This document shows, piece by piece, positions 62,467 through 64,000 of a stretch of DNA of 64,000 nucleotides. Both the position numbers and the translations under genes were made by a program. This DNA is from Rhodothermus marinus DSM 4252 (GTDB taxonomy: Bacteria; Bacteroidota; Rhodothermia; Rhodothermales; Rhodothermaceae). Position 1 is the stretch's first letter; each line of letters starts with the position of its first letter. Under the pieces are notes generated by a model that ran no database searches, had not been told where the DNA came from, and worked only from the letters and a program-made list of their open reading frames with translations. The stretch covers positions 1,554,001 through 1,618,000 of the forward strand of contig NC_013501.1 of NCBI RefSeq assembly GCF_000024845.1, written 5' to 3'.

Positions 62467-62907
62467 TCAAGTGGCGGTCGTGCCGGTCCAGGACGGCGGA
62501 TCGCTGGCCGGGAACGACTCCTCGCCGGCCTCCTGCACTTCGTCCAGCGGTTCATCGGCGGGCAGCGTTACCAGGAGGGCCCGGCAGGCCGTCGTGCCCG
62601 GAATATGCAGACGGTGTCCGCTTCCTGACGTATCCTCGAAAAGGACGGCTTCGCCCGGACCGAAGCGCCGGGGGGGCTGATCGGGTACGATCACGTCGAT
62701 CTCCCCCTCCAGCACCACCAGTAGCTGCCGGGTGCCCACCGTACGCCAGTCGTGCGCATGCCCGGCCGGCGCTTCCAGGAATTGAATATGCCCGGCCGAC
62801 CAGCGCTTGGAAAGCAATCCATCGGCACCGGCATCCCGAAGCTTCAGTTCCCATCGGCCGAAAACGGCCCGCCCATCCGGGCCGGTATAAACACGGGTGA
62901 TCTGCAT
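62467..62907 (-). CDS. Cupin-domain protein with an ESFPASDPPS tail
   Basis: 146 residues: a single cupin barrel (LLVVLEGEIDVIVPD, ~63; FGPGEAVLFEDTSGSGHRLHIPG, ~83) with His ligands in AGHAHDW (~48). The C-terminal ~20 residues, EAGEESFPASDPPSW, are a short module found at the ends of many unrelated bacterial proteins. The function is unknown. Confidence 0.7.
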   Translation of the reverse strand: MQITRVYTGPDGRAVFGRWELKLRDAGADGLLSKRWSAGHIQFLEAPAGHAHDWRTVGTRQLLVVLEGEIDVIVPDQPPRRFGPGEAVLFEDTSGSGHRLHIPGTTACRALLVTLPADEPLDEVQEAGEESFPASDPPSWTGTTAT

Positions 62908-63004
62908 GGCGGTTGCGCTTTATGTTTTTCACCACAGGCTTTCAATGATCTTACGCGCAACCCGAAGGCAAGTCAATGACGCAATTGCTACAGACAGGAT
63001 AAAA

Positions 63005-63034
63005 ATACGGGACGCCCGATCGGGCGTCCCGTAA
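63005..63034 (-). terminator. Terminator after the PL6-like gene
   Basis: A perfect 12-bp palindromic stem, CGGGACGCCCGA/TCGGGCGTCCCG (63009-63032), followed on the minus strand by TATTTTTAT. Confidence 0.85.
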
Positions 63035-63062
63035 TAAGAGATCGAATCTTTGTTTGTAGTTC

Positions 63063-64000
63063 TTACCTGATCAGGGCAAGTTTGTAAGCGGCTGTTCCTC
63101 GATCCGTGGTCAACACAACCAGATATATACCCGATGCCAGTTCGTCTTCAGGCTGCCATACCAGTCGATAGCTTCCGGCCTCCAGTTCCCCGTCATAGAG
63201 GCGCGCCACCTCACGTCCCAGCATATCATAAACAAACAGGGTTATCTGTGACCGCTCAGGCAGACTGAAAGCCAGTACGGTCGAAGTGATAAACGGGTTG
63301 GGAAAGCCTTTCAGCACCGTCTGTGCAGGCCGATGGCTTCGTACTTCAACGCTCGTGCTGATACTATCCGAAGCAAACGGCCCTACGTCTTCTGGCTGCA
63401 ACGGCCGACGTAAAACAGGCGCTGAAGACAGTTCATCTGCGCCAACATCGGGCAGAGCGTCTCTGGGCTGGCCCTGGAAATCTTCCATGATGGAAAAGTT
63501 GAGACTGCTGCCCGCATCAACCGCCGGACTCTGCGCACTGAGAACCCAGAGACCATTGTTTTCTTCCAGTAACGGATCTGCCACGAAAATTTCCGCAGGG
63601 TCGGCCGTTATGCCCAGGCCATACCCCGTCTTCGGATACATGATGTTGCCCGCCCACACAAAATCTGTCGGCTCCGTATAAATCGTGATCAGATCTCTGT
63701 TGGTCAGCTCTCCCGCCACCACCAGGTTGTTGATGATCTGCACGTTCCTCGGCTCCTTCTTCCAGGAGTTGTCGGAACGCGCGTAGCCGATTTCGATGTT
63801 GGAGTAATTGTTGACCAGCGTGTTGTGCGCGATCAGCACATTCTGGACGCGCCAGTGCGCGCTCAGGGACCCCTCGTCGGTGTCACCGTTGGTGAGCGTA
63901 ATGGCTGCATCCCAGACGCTACCGGTCAACCCCTCGAAGTAGTTGTTGTAAATCTTGTGGTCTTTCGCGTAAACGCGAACGCCGCCGGTACCTTCTCTGC
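63063..64000 (-). CDS. PL6-like parallel beta-helix polysaccharide lyase, C-terminal part, with T9SS domain
   Basis: The frame is still open at the window edge, so the N terminus lies beyond 64000. The visible ~312 residues start with beta-helix rungs (GGVRVYAKDHKIYNNYFEGL, IAHNTLVNNYSNIEIG, IINNLVVAG) of the chondroitinase-B/alginate-lyase (PL6) type. A linker follows, and a type IX sorting domain (FPNPFITSTVLAF ... FVYDMLGREVARLYDGEL ... LASGIYLVVLTTD ... YKLALIR) ends the protein. Secretion through T9SS to the cell surface and cleavage of a uronate-containing polysaccharide are expected. The catalytic Lys/Arg pair is not in the visible part. Confidence 0.8.
   Translation of the reverse strand, partial: REGTGGVRVYAKDHKIYNNYFEGLTGSVWDAAITLTNGDTDEGSLSAHWRVQNVLIAHNTLVNNYSNIEIGYARSDNSWKKEPRNVQIINNLVVAGELTNRDLITIYTEPTDFVWAGNIMYPKTGYGLGITADPAEIFVADPLLEENNGLWVLSAQSPAVDAGSSLNFSIMEDFQGQPRDALPDVGADELSSAPVLRRPLQPEDVGPFASDSISTSVEVRSHRPAQTVLKGFPNPFITSTVLAFSLPERSQITLFVYDMLGREVARLYDGELEAGSYRLVWQPEDELASGIYLVVLTTDRGTAAYKLALIR

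Overview
The window looks like chromosome from a GC-rich, thermophilic member of the Rhodothermota/Bacteroidota, most likely Rhodothermus marinus or a close relative. This is an inference from several signs: type IX secretion (T9SS)-like C-terminal sorting domains, Bacteroidota-type promoters (TTG-N19/20-TAnnTTTG), an archaeal-type 8-oxoguanine glycosylase, and a proofreading DNA polymerase I whose 924-residue core matches the length I recall for the R. marinus enzyme. Coding density is high, with many 4-base ATGA start/stop overlaps. No rRNA, tRNA or CRISPR array was recognised.

Layout. (1) 1-5.3 kb: DUF4442 thioesterase-like protein; an AGOG-type DNA glycosylase whose first ~50 codons lie in a dispersed ~150-bp repeat; a possible small lipoprotein; a Gp157-like coiled-coil protein; a secreted SUMF1/FGE-like protein; then ~760 bp without genes. 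(2) 5.3-7.4 kb: an IS1595-family element with 10-bp terminal inverted repeats and a 9-bp target duplication, itself interrupted by an IS630-family element at a TA site. (3) 7.5-18.3 kb: LacI regulator and purC; a leftward lolC/E-moaD-moaE-nitrilase run; cytidine deaminase, a vWA membrane protein and a large lamin-tail surface protein. (4) 18.3-30 kb: SufA/IscA-like protein, ClpC, a GH18 plus glycosylasparaginase pair, a protein with two AP2-like domains, two M16 peptidases and polA. (5) 30-41.9 kb: dTDP-sugar genes, HAD phosphatase, protein-tyrosine phosphatase plus fructosamine kinase, xseA, a serine hydrolase, a D-aminoacylase, diphthamide-synthase-like ATPase and hemN. (6) 41.9-50.8 kb: a glycosyltransferase/glycosidase fusion, OsmC, Smr, class-I amidotransferase, lytic-transglycosylase-like protein, cytochrome c, MOSC and THUMP methyltransferase. 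(7) 50.8-61.4 kb: a copper-handling island with a two-component system, copA-copB-DUF411-tlpA, and a second operon made of a Met-rich protein, SHOCT protein, methyltransferase, DUF302 protein and a second multicopper oxidase. (8) 61.4-64 kb: VOC dioxygenase, cupin, and the 3' part of a PL6-like beta-helix lyase with a T9SS sorting domain.

How the parts fit together. The two copper operons share a ~37-bp promoter-proximal sequence at similar distances from their first genes, so they are probably co-regulated by the adjacent OmpR-type pair. Two sequence families cut across the annotation. One is a 142-151 bp dispersed repeat with three copies. The other is the 13-mer TTGCAATAACGGA, with three exact and several near copies, all on the + strand whatever the gene direction. 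These two, together with a consensus sliding-clamp motif in an N-terminal extension of Pol I, are the observations I would follow up first.
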